A program made the position numbers and the translations under genes. From the NCBI GenBank assembly GCA_937925635.1, contig CALALX010000009.1, forward strand, positions 1 through 31,316: a DNA stretch of 31,316 bases, written 5' to 3'. Below the pieces are notes generated by a model. It did not search any database. It had not been told where the DNA came from and saw nothing but the letters and a program-made list of their open reading frames with translations. Source of the DNA: an uncultured Caulobacter sp. (GTDB taxonomy: Bacteria > Pseudomonadota > Alphaproteobacteria > Caulobacterales > Caulobacteraceae). Below are positions 1 to 8,417 of this stretch, one piece after another (positions within the stretch are counted from its first letter, which is position 1; every line of letters begins with the position of its first letter).

Positions 1-118
1 CCGCCGCTACGCCGACCTGAAGGCCGAGATCGCCGCCGCCGCCGCCTCCTACGCCGCCGACGTGCGGGCCCGGACCTTCCCCGGCGAGGCCGAGACCTAC
101 TTCTCGAACAAGGGCTGA
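1..118 (+). CDS. panB: PanB, 3-methyl-2-oxobutanoate hydroxymethyltransferase, C-terminal fragment
   Basis: Only the last 38 codons are in the window, read from base 2 and ending at TGA 116-118. The visible peptide ends with a tyrosine/alanine-rich helix, then ADVRARTFPGEAETYF and a short tail. This matches the usual PanB C-terminus, where an 'F-P-G/D-x-E' element follows a final helix. PanB adds a hydroxymethyl group from methylene-tetrahydrofolate to ketoisovalerate in pantothenate synthesis, in the cytoplasm. In Caulobacter relatives panB lies just upstream of a YfgM-like gene, bamB and der, as here, which supports the call. No catalytic residue is visible, so the name rests on the tail and the neighbours. 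Confidence 0.6.
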   Translation, partial: RRYADLKAEIAAAAASYAADVRARTFPGEAETYFSNKG

Positions 119-204
119 CGTCAGGCGGTTGCGCCGCGTTGCAGCGGCGCGGCGGACTCTATAGGTTCCCGGCCTCGTATTGCCGGTATTCGGAGCACCC
201 GTAA

Positions 205-972
205 GTGGTCGATGTTTTTGAAGAGGTCGAGGAGCAGATCCGGGCCGAGCGCTATCGGGCGCTGGCGCTGAAGCTCGCGCCCTGGGCCATCGGCGCCGTC
301 GCCGCCGGCGTGATCGTGGCCGGCGGGCTGTGGGGCTGGGACGCCTGGACGACCAGCCAGGGCGACAAGGCCGCGACCAGCTACCTCGAGGCGCTGAAGG
401 CGCGCGAGCAGGGCGACGACACCAAGGCCTTCACCCTGCTCGGCGAAGTGGCCAAGGCGCCCGTCAAGGGCTACCCGGCGCTGGCGCTGATGTCCCAGGC
501 CGGCATCCGCATGAACGACGGCAAGACCGAGGAGGCCGTGGCCCTCCTGGACAAGGCCGCCAAGGTCGCCAAGGACCCGATCATCGCCGACGAAGCCCGC
601 CTCAAATCCGCCTTGGCCCTTCTCGATACCGCTCCCTACAAGGACCTGGAGGGGAGGCTGAAGCCCTTGATGGAAGAGAAGCGGCCCTATCGGCTCCAGG
701 CGCGCGAGGCGCTCGCCTTCGCCAAGATCATGGACGGCCGCGCCAAGGACGCGCGCGAGGACTTCGTGGTGCTGTCGCAGGTGCTCGACGCCTCCGACAG
801 CATGCGCCAGCGCGCCCAGGCCGCCATCGCCCTCATCGACTCCGGCTCCGCCGCCAACATTCCCGCGGCCGTGAAGCTGGCCGCCACCCTGCCGCCGCCG
901 GCCCCGGCCCTGCCGCAAGGCATGCTCCCGCCCGGCGCGCAACCGCAAGCCCCACAGGGACCCGCCCAATGA
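205..972 (+). CDS. YfgM-like tetratricopeptide-type inner-membrane protein
   Basis: 255 residues from a GTG start, giving an N-terminus MVDVFEEVEEQIR that is typical of the family. A short charged cytoplasmic stretch (about 1-24) is followed by one membrane helix (about 25-48). A helical TPR-like region follows (about 55-220), with alternating Ala/Leu helices such as KAFTLLGEVAKAPVKGYPALALMSQAG. The protein ends in a Pro/Ala/Gln-rich tail. Members of this family (YfgM/TPR_21) are anchored in the inner membrane, face the periplasm, and work with SecYEG and periplasmic chaperones. The stop TGA overlaps the bamB ATG (ATGA), so the two are probably translationally coupled. That fits a shared role in handing outer-membrane proteins to the BAM complex. 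The family call is fairly sure; the exact role is inferred from E. coli. Confidence 0.8.
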   Translation: MVDVFEEVEEQIRAERYRALALKLAPWAIGAVAAGVIVAGGLWGWDAWTTSQGDKAATSYLEALKAREQGDDTKAFTLLGEVAKAPVKGYPALALMSQAGIRMNDGKTEEAVALLDKAAKVAKDPIIADEARLKSALALLDTAPYKDLEGRLKPLMEEKRPYRLQAREALAFAKIMDGRAKDAREDFVVLSQVLDASDSMRQRAQAAIALIDSGSAANIPAAVKLAATLPPPAPALPQGMLPPGAQPQAPQGPAQ

Positions 973-2363
973 CCAAGCGTATCGGCGGCGTCGCCGTCCT
1001 GGCCGCCAGCGCCCTTCTGCTCGCCGGCTGTTCGACCGTCGGCGACGCCGCCGGCCGACTGAACCCCTTCAAGAAGGAAGAGCCCAAGGAAGTGGCCGGC
1101 GAAGGCCGCCGCATCTCGATCGTCGCCTTCGACCAGCGGGTCGAGGCGGCTGAGGGCCTCAAGGGCATGGACTTCTTCCTGCCGACCGCCACGGCCTTGG
1201 CCAACTGGCCGCAGCCGGGCGGCGATCCGGATCAGAAGATCGACCATGTCGAGGCGGCGCCCGCCTTCGAGATCGCCTGGCGCAAGGGCTTCGGCAAGGG
1301 CTCCAACCGCCATTTCCACGTCACCGCCCCGCCGATCCTGGTCGACGGCCGCCTGTATGTGATGGATGCGGAATCGGAAGTCTCCGCCGTCGACGCGAGC
1401 ACCGGCCAGGTTATCTGGCGCAAGGCCATCCATTCGCGCACCAAGCGCGACAAGCGCGGCTTCGGCGGCGGCGTCGCCTTCTCCGGCGGCAAGCTGTACG
1501 TCGCTTCGGGCTTCCGCTTCGTGGCCCAGCTCGACCCGGCGACCGGCGAAGTGGGCTGGCGACGCGAGACCGCCTCGCCGATCCATGGCGCGCCGATCGT
1601 GACTCACGGCCGGGTGTTCGTGGTCAGCACCGACAATGAGCTTCTGACCTACGACGCGGCCAACGGCACGCCCGGCTGGACCTATCAGGCGCTCGTGGAG
1701 CCGGCGCGGATCCTGGCCTCGTCCAGCCCGGCCGCCGCCGGCGACACCGTGGTCGGCGCGTTCGCTTCGGGCGAGGTGGTCGCCCTGCGCGCCGCCAACG
1801 GCAACGACCTGTGGAACAACACCCTGTCCCGGGCCAGCCGCACCAGCGCCCTTTCCGAAATCCGCGATGTCGCCGGTCGTCCGGTGATCTACGAGGGTGA
1901 CGTCTACGCGGCCAGCCACTCGGGGGTGTTCGCCGCCACCGACCTGCGCACGGGCACGGCCCGCTGGTCGCTGCCGGTCGCCTCGATCTCCAGCCCCTGG
2001 GCCGCCGGCGACGTGGTCTACGTCGTCTCCCAGGCTGGTGAAGTCATCTGCGCCTCGCGGTCGAGCGGACAGGTCTATTGGATCAAGGACCTCAACGAAG
2101 GCCAGGCGGCGAAGAAGAGCACCTTCTTCGGACTCGGCAAGAAGGAGGACAAGGGCGGCCGCACCCTGTGGTTTGGCCCGGTTCTGGCCTCCGACAAGCT
2201 GGTGCTGGCTTCCAGCGACGGCCGCGCCGTGGCGCTGAACCCGAAGACCGGCGAGCAGATCAAGTCGATCAACATCGGCTCGCCGGTGCTGATCTCGCCG
2301 ATCGCGGCCGGCGGCATGGTCTATCTGGTCACCGACAACGCCCAGCTGGTCGCCATCCGCTAG
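969..2363 (+). CDS. bamB: BamB, outer-membrane protein assembly lipoprotein (PQQ-type beta-propeller)
   Basis: 464 residues from ATG 969. The N-terminus is a lipoprotein signal peptide ending LLLAGC, so Cys21 would be lipidated. After a linker come repeated PQQ-type propeller blades: 'LYVMDAESEVSAVDASTGQVIWR', 'LYVASGFRFVAQLDPATGEVGWR' (quoted in part) and later 'VALNPKTGEQI' near the C-terminus. The blade signature is small-residue/Val-x-A-L/V-D-x-x-T/N-G-x-x-x-W. BamB is the scaffold lipoprotein of the BAM complex and binds BamA on the periplasmic side of the outer membrane. A Lys/Gly-rich loop (around 2095-2155) sits between late blades and looks like a surface insertion. The gene starts inside the stop of the YfgM-like gene and is followed by a hairpin terminator. 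Confidence 0.93.
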   Translation: MTKRIGGVAVLAASALLLAGCSTVGDAAGRLNPFKKEEPKEVAGEGRRISIVAFDQRVEAAEGLKGMDFFLPTATALANWPQPGGDPDQKIDHVEAAPAFEIAWRKGFGKGSNRHFHVTAPPILVDGRLYVMDAESEVSAVDASTGQVIWRKAIHSRTKRDKRGFGGGVAFSGGKLYVASGFRFVAQLDPATGEVGWRRETASPIHGAPIVTHGRVFVVSTDNELLTYDAANGTPGWTYQALVEPARILASSSPAAAGDTVVGAFASGEVVALRAANGNDLWNNTLSRASRTSALSEIRDVAGRPVIYEGDVYAASHSGVFAATDLRTGTARWSLPVASISSPWAAGDVVYVVSQAGEVICASRSSGQVYWIKDLNEGQAAKKSTFFGLGKKEDKGGRTLWFGPVLASDKLVLASSDGRAVALNPKTGEQIKSINIGSPVLISPIAAGGMVYLVTDNAQLVAIR

Positions 2364-2385
2364 GCGATCCCGGCTCTAGTGTGCT

Positions 2386-2416
2386 AAGGGCGCGGCCCCG
2401 CAGGCCGCGCCCTTTC
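2386..2416 (+). terminator. Intrinsic terminator after bamB
   Basis: A perfect 12-bp inverted repeat lies 22 bases after the bamB stop: AAGGGCGCGGCC at 2386-2397 and GGCCGCGCCCTT at 2403-2414, with a 5-base loop (CCGCA). It is followed by a short T-rich end (TTTC). The position between bamB and der, with nothing else in the gap, fits termination of the bamB operon. The short T-run means it may leak into der. Confidence 0.65.
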
Positions 2417-2482
2417 ACGTCGCGCAATTCTGCTATCCTCCGGCGGCGTTCATTCGGACGCCGTCTCAAGGCCGTTTCCGCA

Positions 2483-4129
2483 ATGCCTCTCAAGCTCGCC
2501 ATCGTCGGCCGGCCGAACGTCGGCAAGTCCACGCTGTTCAACCGCCTGGCGGGCAAGAAGCTGGCCATTGTCGACGACCAGCCCGGCGTCACCCGCGACC
2601 GCCGCTTCGCCAAGGGAAACCTGGGCGACCTGGAGCTGACGCTGATCGACACCGCCGGCTTCGAGGACGTCACCGACGAGAGCCTTGAAGCGCGGATGCG
2701 CCAGCAGACCGAGCTGGCCATCCAGGAGGCCGACGTCGTCCTCTTCCTGATCGACGCCCGCGAGGGCGTCACCCCGGGCGACGAGATCTTCGCCCAGCTG
2801 CTGCGCCTGACCGACAAGCCGGTGATCCTTGGGGCCAACAAGGCTGAGGGCAAGCAGGGCGACAGCGGCGTGGCCGAAGCCTGGTCGCTGGGATTCGGCG
2901 AGCCGCTGGCCATCTCCGGCGAGCACGGCGAGGGCATGGCCGAGCTGTACGCCGCGCTGGTCGCGCGCGAGGAACTGGCCGGTGTCGACGAGGCGGAGGA
3001 GGCCGACAAGCCCATCCAGATCGCCATCGTCGGCCGACCCAACGCCGGCAAGTCGACCCTGGTCAACCGCCTGATCGGCGAGGACCGCATGCTGACCGGG
3101 CCCGAAGCGGGCATCACCCGAGATTCGATCGCCGTCGAATGGCGTCACGACGGACGCCGGATCCGGCTGGTCGACACCGCCGGCCTTCGCCGCAAGGCCA
3201 AGGTGCAGGACAAGCTGGAGAAGCTGTCGACCTCCGACTCCATCCGGGCCATCACCTTCGCCGAGGTGGTGCTGCTGGTCATGGACGCGACGCACCCGTT
3301 CGAGATCCAGGACCTGCAGATCGCCGACCTGGTCGAGCGGGAGGGGCGTTGCCTGGTCTTTGTCCTGGCCAAGTGGGACCTGGTCGAGGATCCCTCCGGC
3401 CAGCTGAAGGCCTTCCGCGAGCACGCCGAACGCATGCTGCCGCAGGTGCGCGGCGCGCCGGTCGTCGCCCTGTCGGCCGAGACCGGATTTGGGATCGGCA
3501 AGCTGATGCCGGCCATCCTGAAGACCTACGGCGATTGGTCGACCAAGGTGAAGACGCGGGATCTCAACGACTGGCTGGCGATGGCCATCCAACGCCACCC
3601 GCCGCCCGCGGTCGGCGGCAAGCGCATCAAGCCCAAGTACATGGCCCAGACCAAGGCCCGTCCGCCGACGTTCGTGCTGTTTTCCAGCCGCGCCGAACAG
3701 ATGCCCGAACAGTACCGGCGGTATCTGGTCAACAGCCTGCGCGAGAGCTTCGACATGCCCGGCGTGCCGATCCGGGTGACGCTGAAGAGCAACAAGAACC
3801 CCTACGCCGAGGGCGGCGACAAGGCGGGCGCGCCGTCCTTCCAGCAGGGCGGCGAGGCCAAGAAGGAAAAGGCCATGTCGCTGGCCGCGGAGGTTCGCGC
3901 CGCAAAGGCGGCGGCTGCCGCCGAGGCCGCCGGCGAGACGCCCAAGCCGGTCAAGAAGACCGTGGTCAAGCTGACCGGGGTCAAGGCCGCAAAGGCGCGC
4001 GCCGCCACGGCGCTGAAGTTCTCGAAGGCCAAGGGCGCCAAGGGCTCTCGTCCGGGGATTCAGAAGCTCCGGGGCGGCGGTTCGGTCAAGGGACGCGCAC
4101 CCAAGCCGGGCGCGCGCAAGGGCAAGTAG
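2483..4129 (+). CDS. der: Der (EngA), double-GTPase ribosome assembly factor with long basic tail
   Basis: 548 residues from ATG 2483. GTPase domain 1 begins at once with the P-loop GRPNVGKST (residues 9-17) and has DTAGF as switch II. Domain 2 has GRPNAGKST from residue 184 and DTAGL. A KH-like domain follows (about 355-445), including FVLFSSRAEQMPEQYRRYL. Two tandem G domains plus KH are diagnostic of Der, which acts in 50S subunit maturation. Most Der proteins have about 440-490 residues. Here roughly the last 105 residues are an extra Ala/Lys/Gly-rich tail (AKAAAAAEAAGETPKPVKKT and similar), strongly basic and probably disordered, as seen in several alphaproteobacteria. The stop TAG (4127-4129) is also the edge of a palindromic repeat. 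The gene stands alone after the bamB terminator. Confidence 0.95.
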   Translation: MPLKLAIVGRPNVGKSTLFNRLAGKKLAIVDDQPGVTRDRRFAKGNLGDLELTLIDTAGFEDVTDESLEARMRQQTELAIQEADVVLFLIDAREGVTPGDEIFAQLLRLTDKPVILGANKAEGKQGDSGVAEAWSLGFGEPLAISGEHGEGMAELYAALVAREELAGVDEAEEADKPIQIAIVGRPNAGKSTLVNRLIGEDRMLTGPEAGITRDSIAVEWRHDGRRIRLVDTAGLRRKAKVQDKLEKLSTSDSIRAITFAEVVLLVMDATHPFEIQDLQIADLVEREGRCLVFVLAKWDLVEDPSGQLKAFREHAERMLPQVRGAPVVALSAETGFGIGKLMPAILKTYGDWSTKVKTRDLNDWLAMAIQRHPPPAVGGKRIKPKYMAQTKARPPTFVLFSSRAEQMPEQYRRYLVNSLRESFDMPGVPIRVTLKSNKNPYAEGGDKAGAPSFQQGGEAKKEKAMSLAAEVRAAKAAAAAEAAGETPKPVKKTVVKLTGVKAAKARAATALKFSKAKGAKGSRPGIQKLRGGGSVKGRAPKPGARKGK

Positions 4130-4240
4130 GGACGCATTGGGACCGGATAGCGCGGCTCGCCGGGACGCATTGCCTGTCCCCCCGCCCGCGTCTGCCGGTG
4201 TTGGGGGACAGTTACCGGCTATCGCCGGAAACAGTCCCTA
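4127..4240. repeat. Palindromic REP-like repeat, family 1, copy 1
   Basis: This element fills the whole gap between the convergent der and SDR genes. Both ends read TAGGGAC going inward, so the TAG stop of each gene is the tip of the element. Inside are a hairpin CCGGC-TATC-GCCGG (4215-4228) and a perfect 9-bp stem, CTGTCCCCC (4174-4182) with GGGGGACAG (4203-4211). The block 4206-4238 matches 19182-19214 at 30 of 33 bases. The left part also holds two GGGACGCATTG units. The build resembles REP/BIME elements moved by RAYT transposases, but no such gene is in the window. The hairpins may also end transcription in both directions. Confidence 0.8.
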
Positions 4241-4978
4241 GAGTTTCCCGCCCGCCGCCTTCCAGTCGTTGAACACCACCGCCGCCGTCGGCTGGCCGAG
4301 GTCGGCCTGGGCCAACTGGACGACCAGGGGCGCGATTTCCGACGGCTCGGGCAGCGTCAGCGGATCCTCGCCGGGATAGGCTTCGGCGCGCATCCGCGTG
4401 CGCATGGTCGAGGGATCGAGCAGCACGGCGCGTATGGCGGTGTTCTCGACCTCGTCGGCCCAGCAGCGCACCAGGGCCTCCATGCCTGCCTTGCTGGCCG
4501 CGTAGGCGCCCCAGAAGGCCTTGGGCCGCACGACGCGCCCCGTGGTCAGGAAGATGGCTCGCGCCGCGCCCGAAGCCCTGAGCAGCGGCTCGGCCGCGCG
4601 GATCAGCCGCCAGGTCGCGGTCAGGTTGACCGCCAGGGCTTCATCCCACTTCTTCGGCTCGATGTGGCCGGTCGGGGTGATGCCGCCGAGCACGGCGGCG
4701 GCGTGCACGAGGATGTCGAGCCGACCCCAACGCTCATGGATTGTGGCGCACAGCGGATCGAGCCCCTCGGGTTGGCGCAGGTCGAACGGCACGAGGGTGG
4801 CGTGCTCGCCAGTCTCGGCGAAGATCTGGTCGTCCAGGGCTTCGAGGCCGCCTTGGGTGCGGCCCAGCGCGATGACGTGGGCTCCCGCCCGGGCGAGGCC
4901 GAGCGCGGCGGCCTGGCCGATGCCGCGGGTGGCGCCGGTGACGAGTGCGATGCGATCGCGAAGGGGCTTGGAATCCAT
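4238..4978 (-). CDS. Short-chain dehydrogenase/reductase (SDR) family oxidoreductase
   Basis: 246 residues. A classical SDR: the NAD(P)-binding motif TGATRGIG lies at about residues 15-22, an Asn/Ala-rich strand LVHAAAVLGG stands in place of the usual NNAG, and the active-site YAASK follows. The catalytic Ser position reads FLTTGRV, so Thr appears where Ser is normal. A basic residue after the second strand (ALGRTQ) suggests NADP. The substrate cannot be told from sequence. The start at ATG 4978 gives the usual short N-terminus, though the ribosome site is weak. The universal stress gene upstream is on the same strand, 47 bases away, so co-transcription is likely. The stop TAG is formed at the very edge of the palindromic repeat. 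Alphaproteobacterial purF neighbourhoods often hold an SDR of this type (from memory). Confidence 0.85.
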   Translation of the reverse strand: MDSKPLRDRIALVTGATRGIGQAAALGLARAGAHVIALGRTQGGLEALDDQIFAETGEHATLVPFDLRQPEGLDPLCATIHERWGRLDILVHAAAVLGGITPTGHIEPKKWDEALAVNLTATWRLIRAAEPLLRASGAARAIFLTTGRVVRPKAFWGAYAASKAGMEALVRCWADEVENTAIRAVLLDPSTMRTRMRAEAYPGEDPLTLPEPSEIAPLVVQLAQADLGQPTAAVVFNDWKAAGGKL

Positions 4979-5025
4979 GCGCGGCTTTTAGCGGGGCTCG
5001 CGCGCGATGTCCCGTCCTCGACGCA

Positions 5026-5865
5026 TCAAGCGGCGGGAACCGTCAGCAGGGGAACGCGGGCCCGGTGCAGGATCTGCTCCGTCGTGCTGCCGCGCAGGAG
5101 GTCGAGCAGGCTGTCATGACCGCGCGTCGGCATGACGATGAGATCGGCGGCGACGACATCGGCCGACTCCAGGATGCCGGAAACGACAGGTCCGGCCATC
5201 AGGCGCCGGCGTGTCTGCGCCTCGATCTCGGACGGCGCTTCGACACCGGGGAACTCGGGGCCGATATGAAGCAGGTGAAAGATGGCGTCCCGCGCGCCAA
5301 GGACGGCGGCCAGTCGCGCCGCCAGGGCCACGGCGCGCCCGGCGCTGGGCTGGGTGTCGACCGGGATGAGGATGTTGCGGAGCCGGACCTCGCCGGTGGC
5401 CGGGTCGACGAACCCTCGCGCGTCCGTCGGCAGGACCAGCGTCGGCGTCCGGCCCTCGCGGGCGATCGGCTCGGCGATGGATGGATTGAACAGCCGTTCC
5501 AGCCCGTCGCGGCCGTGGGTGGCGAGCACCACCAGGTCGCAGGGGCGATGCTCCAGCACCTTGAGCACGCCGTGTCTCGCATGGCGGTCGGGCACATCGA
5601 TCTTGCGGACGTGCAGGCCAAGTCGCGCTTCCACGGCCGACGCCTTGACGCCGGGCTCAAGCACGCCCCAGCCCGCCAGGCTGGCGCCCACGCGCGGAAA
5701 CTGGTCCCAGGCCCTGCCGATCTCAGAGCGCGGCGCGGCATGAACGATCGCCAGCTCCCCCTGGCCGGGCAGGGCGATTCTCAGCGCATGGGCGAAGGCC
5801 AGATCGCCGTCGTGGGTTAGATCAGTGGCGAACAGCACGCGGCTGAGCGGAGGTCCGGCGTCCAT
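5026..5865 (-). CDS. Universal stress protein with two UspA domains
   Basis: 279 residues from ATG 5865, chosen because GGGAG lies just upstream (about 5873-5877); an upstream in-frame start would add 22 Arg-rich residues unlike the family. Domain 1 (about 8-140) begins RVLFATDLTHDGDLA. Domain 2 (about 150-278) begins NILIPVDTQPSAGRAVALA. The UspA nucleotide motif is G-2x-G-9x-G-S/T. Domain 2 keeps G-9x-GS (G HDSLLDLLR GS) but has Pro for the first Gly. Domain 1 has THG followed after nine residues by PS instead of GS. Neither half therefore has a textbook ATP site. Tandem Usp proteins act in stress survival in the cytoplasm; the partner is unknown. It lies between the carrier gene and the SDR on the same strand. 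Confidence 0.85.
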   Translation of the reverse strand: MDAGPPLSRVLFATDLTHDGDLAFAHALRIALPGQGELAIVHAAPRSEIGRAWDQFPRVGASLAGWGVLEPGVKASAVEARLGLHVRKIDVPDRHARHGVLKVLEHRPCDLVVLATHGRDGLERLFNPSIAEPIAREGRTPTLVLPTDARGFVDPATGEVRLRNILIPVDTQPSAGRAVALAARLAAVLGARDAIFHLLHIGPEFPGVEAPSEIEAQTRRRLMAGPVVSGILESADVVAADLIVMPTRGHDSLLDLLRGSTTEQILHRARVPLLTVPAA

Positions 5866-5934
5866 CAACGACTCCCTGGATCGTTGGCGGAAGCTAGGGC
5901 TTCGTCGATCCATCGCCTTGATCCAGCGCAAGTG

Positions 5935-6921
5935 TCAGTCGGCGCGGGCTCCGTAGCGCTGGGCGATGATCGCGCAGGCCATCAGTTGAACCTGGTGGAA
6001 CAGCATGACCGGCAGCACGATGAAGCCCACACTGGCGGCGGGGAACAGGATCGAGGCCATCGGAACGCCGGTCGCCAGGCCCTTCTTGGATCCACAGAAG
6101 ACGACCACGATCTCGTCGGCTGTCGAAAACCGCAGCGCCCTTGCCGCCAGGAGGGTGGCGATGAGGACGACGGCCAACAGTCCCACGCAGATGGCCAGCA
6201 ATACGGCCAGCTCCGTGGCGCTGACCTGTTTCCATAGTCCGCCGACCACGGCGGCGCTGAAGGCGCCGTAGACGACCAGCAGGATCGAGCCGCGGTCGGT
6301 GTAGCTGACCAGTTTCGCATGGCCGGCCACCCAGCCTTGAATCCACGGCCTGGCCAGCTGGCCGAGAAGGAAGGGCAGCAGGATCTGCACGGCGACGTCC
6401 TGCACCGCCTTCAGGGACACGCCGCCGGTCGTGGTGTGCAGGAAGACGCCGACCAGCAGCGGCGTCAGCACCACCCCCAGCAGGTTCGAGGTCGAGGCCG
6501 CGACCACCGCCGCCGCCACGTTGCCGCGAGCCTGGGAGGTGAAGGCGATCGACGACTGCACCGTGGAGGGCAGCAAACACAGGTAGAGGACGCCGGCCGC
6601 CAGCTGGGCCGGCAGGATCGCGGCCGGCAGCCTGACCAGCGCCAGTCCCAGCAGCGGAAACAGCACGAAGGTCGAGGCCAGCACGGTCAGATGCAGCCGC
6701 CAGTGGATGAGGCCGGCCACCACCTGCTCGCGCGGCAGTCGCGCGCCGTGCAGGAAGAACAGCAGGGCGATGGCCGCCTTGGTCAGCCAAGCGAACCACA
6801 CCGCGCCCTGGCCGCTGACGGGCAACAGGGTGGCCAACACCACCATGAGCAGGATGGCCACGATGTAGGGGTCCGGCCTGAGGCCTCTCAACCAGCCGGC
6901 CTTCGCCGACCGTTCCGTCAC
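5935..6921 (-). CDS. Bile acid:sodium symporter family transporter (YfeH-like)
   Basis: 328 residues from GTG 6921, which overlaps the purF stop as GTGA; this start gives a normal family length. The protein is almost all membrane helices, about nine or ten, starting PYIVAILLMVVLATLLP, and has family landmarks such as LHGARLPREQV, LLPSTVQSSIAFTSQARGN and the late segment VVFCGSKKGLATGVPMA. These 'STVQSS' and 'GSKKGLATG' stretches match the YfeH/SBF-like branch, related to sodium-coupled bile-acid transporters. The branch is thought to carry organic anions across the inner membrane; the real substrate is not known. Overlap with purF suggests co-translation, but no pathway link is evident. Confidence 0.87.
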   Translation of the reverse strand: MTERSAKAGWLRGLRPDPYIVAILLMVVLATLLPVSGQGAVWFAWLTKAAIALLFFLHGARLPREQVVAGLIHWRLHLTVLASTFVLFPLLGLALVRLPAAILPAQLAAGVLYLCLLPSTVQSSIAFTSQARGNVAAAVVAASTSNLLGVVLTPLLVGVFLHTTTGGVSLKAVQDVAVQILLPFLLGQLARPWIQGWVAGHAKLVSYTDRGSILLVVYGAFSAAVVGGLWKQVSATELAVLLAICVGLLAVVLIATLLAARALRFSTADEIVVVFCGSKKGLATGVPMASILFPAASVGFIVLPVMLFHQVQLMACAIIAQRYGARAD

Positions 6922-8417
6922 GCGCTGACCAGGAAGGACAACTGCCTGCCGCCGTCCGCGCCGCCTTCGGCGATCTCGCGGTCGAGCAGCCGGGTCGGAT
7001 AGTCGCCGGTGAAATAGTGGTCGGTGAACTGGGGCTGGGCCGGATCGCGAGGTCCGGCCTCCAGCGCCCAGTAGAGGCCTTCGACCGACAGGAAGCCCAG
7101 GGAGTCCACTTCCAGGAAGCGGGTCATCTCGGCCAGCGACTTGCGGGCGGCGAGGAGCTTGTCTCGGTCGGGCATGTCGATGCCGTAGAAGTCGGGCCAC
7201 ATGATCGGCGGGCTGGCCGAGCGCAGGTGGACTTCCTTGGCGCCGGCCTCGCGGACCATGCGCACGATCTTACGGCTGGTGGTGCCGCGGACGATGGAGT
7301 CGTCGATCAGCACCACCCGCTTGCCGGCCAGAACCGCGCGGTTGGGACTGTGCTTCATGCGCACGCCCAGCTCGCGCACGCCCTGGGTCGGCTGGATGAA
7401 GGTGCGGCCCACGAAGTGGCTGCGGATGATGCCGAGCTCGTAGGGAACGCCGCTGGCCTGGGCGTAGCCGAGCGCGGCCGGCACGCCGCTGTCTGGAACG
7501 GGCACGACCACGTCGGCTTCGGCGGGCGTCTCCTCGGCCAGCCGCATGCCCATTCGCTTGCGGACATCATAGACCGAACGGCCGTTCACGACGCTGTCGG
7601 GGCGGGCGAAGTAGACGTATTCGAAGACGCAGGGCCGCGCCCTCTGCTGCGGGAAGGGCTTGAGACTGGTGACGCCAGTCTCGTCGATCACGACCATCTC
7701 GCCGTTCTCGATGTCCCGCACGAAGCGGGCGCCGATCATGTCGAGGGCGCAGGTTTCCGACGCCAGAACCGGATTTCCGTTCAGATCGCCCAGCACCAGT
7801 GGCCGGATGCCGAGCGGGTCGCGCACGCCGATCAGCTTCTTGTTGGTCAGGGCCACCAAGGCGTAGCCGCCCTCGATTTGGCCGATGGCGTCGATGAAGC
7901 GGTCGACGACCCGCGCCTTCCGGGAGCGGGCGATGAGATGAAGGATCACCTCGCTGTCGCTGGTCGACTGGAAGATGGCGCCTTCGCCGACCAGCTTCTC
8001 GCGAAGGGCCAGGAAGTTGGTCAGGTTGCCATTGTGGGCCAGAGCCACGCCGCCGGCCTCGAGATCGGCGAACATCGGCTGGACGTTGCGTATGCCGCTG
8101 CCGCCGGCGGTGGCGTAGCGGGTGTGACCAATGGCGTGGCTGCCCGGAAGGCGGGCGATCAGGTCATCGCCGCCGAAGGCGTCGCCGACATGACCCAGGT
8201 GCCGCTCGGTGTGGAAACTCTTGCCGTCGAAGGCGGCGATGCCGCAGGCTTCCTGTCCCCGATGCTGCAGCGCGTGCAGGCCGAGGGCGGCGAGGGCGGC
8301 GGCGTCCCGCGCGCCGTAGACGCCGAACACGCCGCATTCGAGCCTGAGCGTGTCATCATCGGGATCGCGCGCGCCCAGGTGGGAACAGGTGTCCGTGGTG
8401 CGGCCCAGCATGGTCAT
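6918..8417 (-). CDS. purF: PurF, amidophosphoribosyltransferase
   Basis: 499 residues from ATG 8417, which overlaps the cvpA stop (ATGA). It catalyses the first step of purine synthesis: PRPP plus glutamine gives phosphoribosylamine. A 27-residue propeptide precedes the nucleophile Cys28 in LECGVFGVYG, so self-cleavage is expected. The N-terminal Ntn glutaminase follows (HALQHRGQEACG, GHTRYATAGG, AHNGN). The phosphoribosyltransferase domain carries the PRPP loop VVLIDDSIVRGTTS. The region PPIMWPDFYGID has Asp where Bacillus-type enzymes have an Fe-S ligand Cys, and no late Cys pair is seen, so a cluster is unlikely. The radA-cvpA-purF order is a familiar arrangement, and cvpA beside purF is widespread in proteobacteria. 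Confidence 0.96.
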   Translation of the reverse strand: MTMLGRTTDTCSHLGARDPDDDTLRLECGVFGVYGARDAAALAALGLHALQHRGQEACGIAAFDGKSFHTERHLGHVGDAFGGDDLIARLPGSHAIGHTRYATAGGSGIRNVQPMFADLEAGGVALAHNGNLTNFLALREKLVGEGAIFQSTSDSEVILHLIARSRKARVVDRFIDAIGQIEGGYALVALTNKKLIGVRDPLGIRPLVLGDLNGNPVLASETCALDMIGARFVRDIENGEMVVIDETGVTSLKPFPQQRARPCVFEYVYFARPDSVVNGRSVYDVRKRMGMRLAEETPAEADVVVPVPDSGVPAALGYAQASGVPYELGIIRSHFVGRTFIQPTQGVRELGVRMKHSPNRAVLAGKRVVLIDDSIVRGTTSRKIVRMVREAGAKEVHLRSASPPIMWPDFYGIDMPDRDKLLAARKSLAEMTRFLEVDSLGFLSVEGLYWALEAGPRDPAQPQFTDHYFTGDYPTRLLDREIAEGGADGGRQLSFLVSA

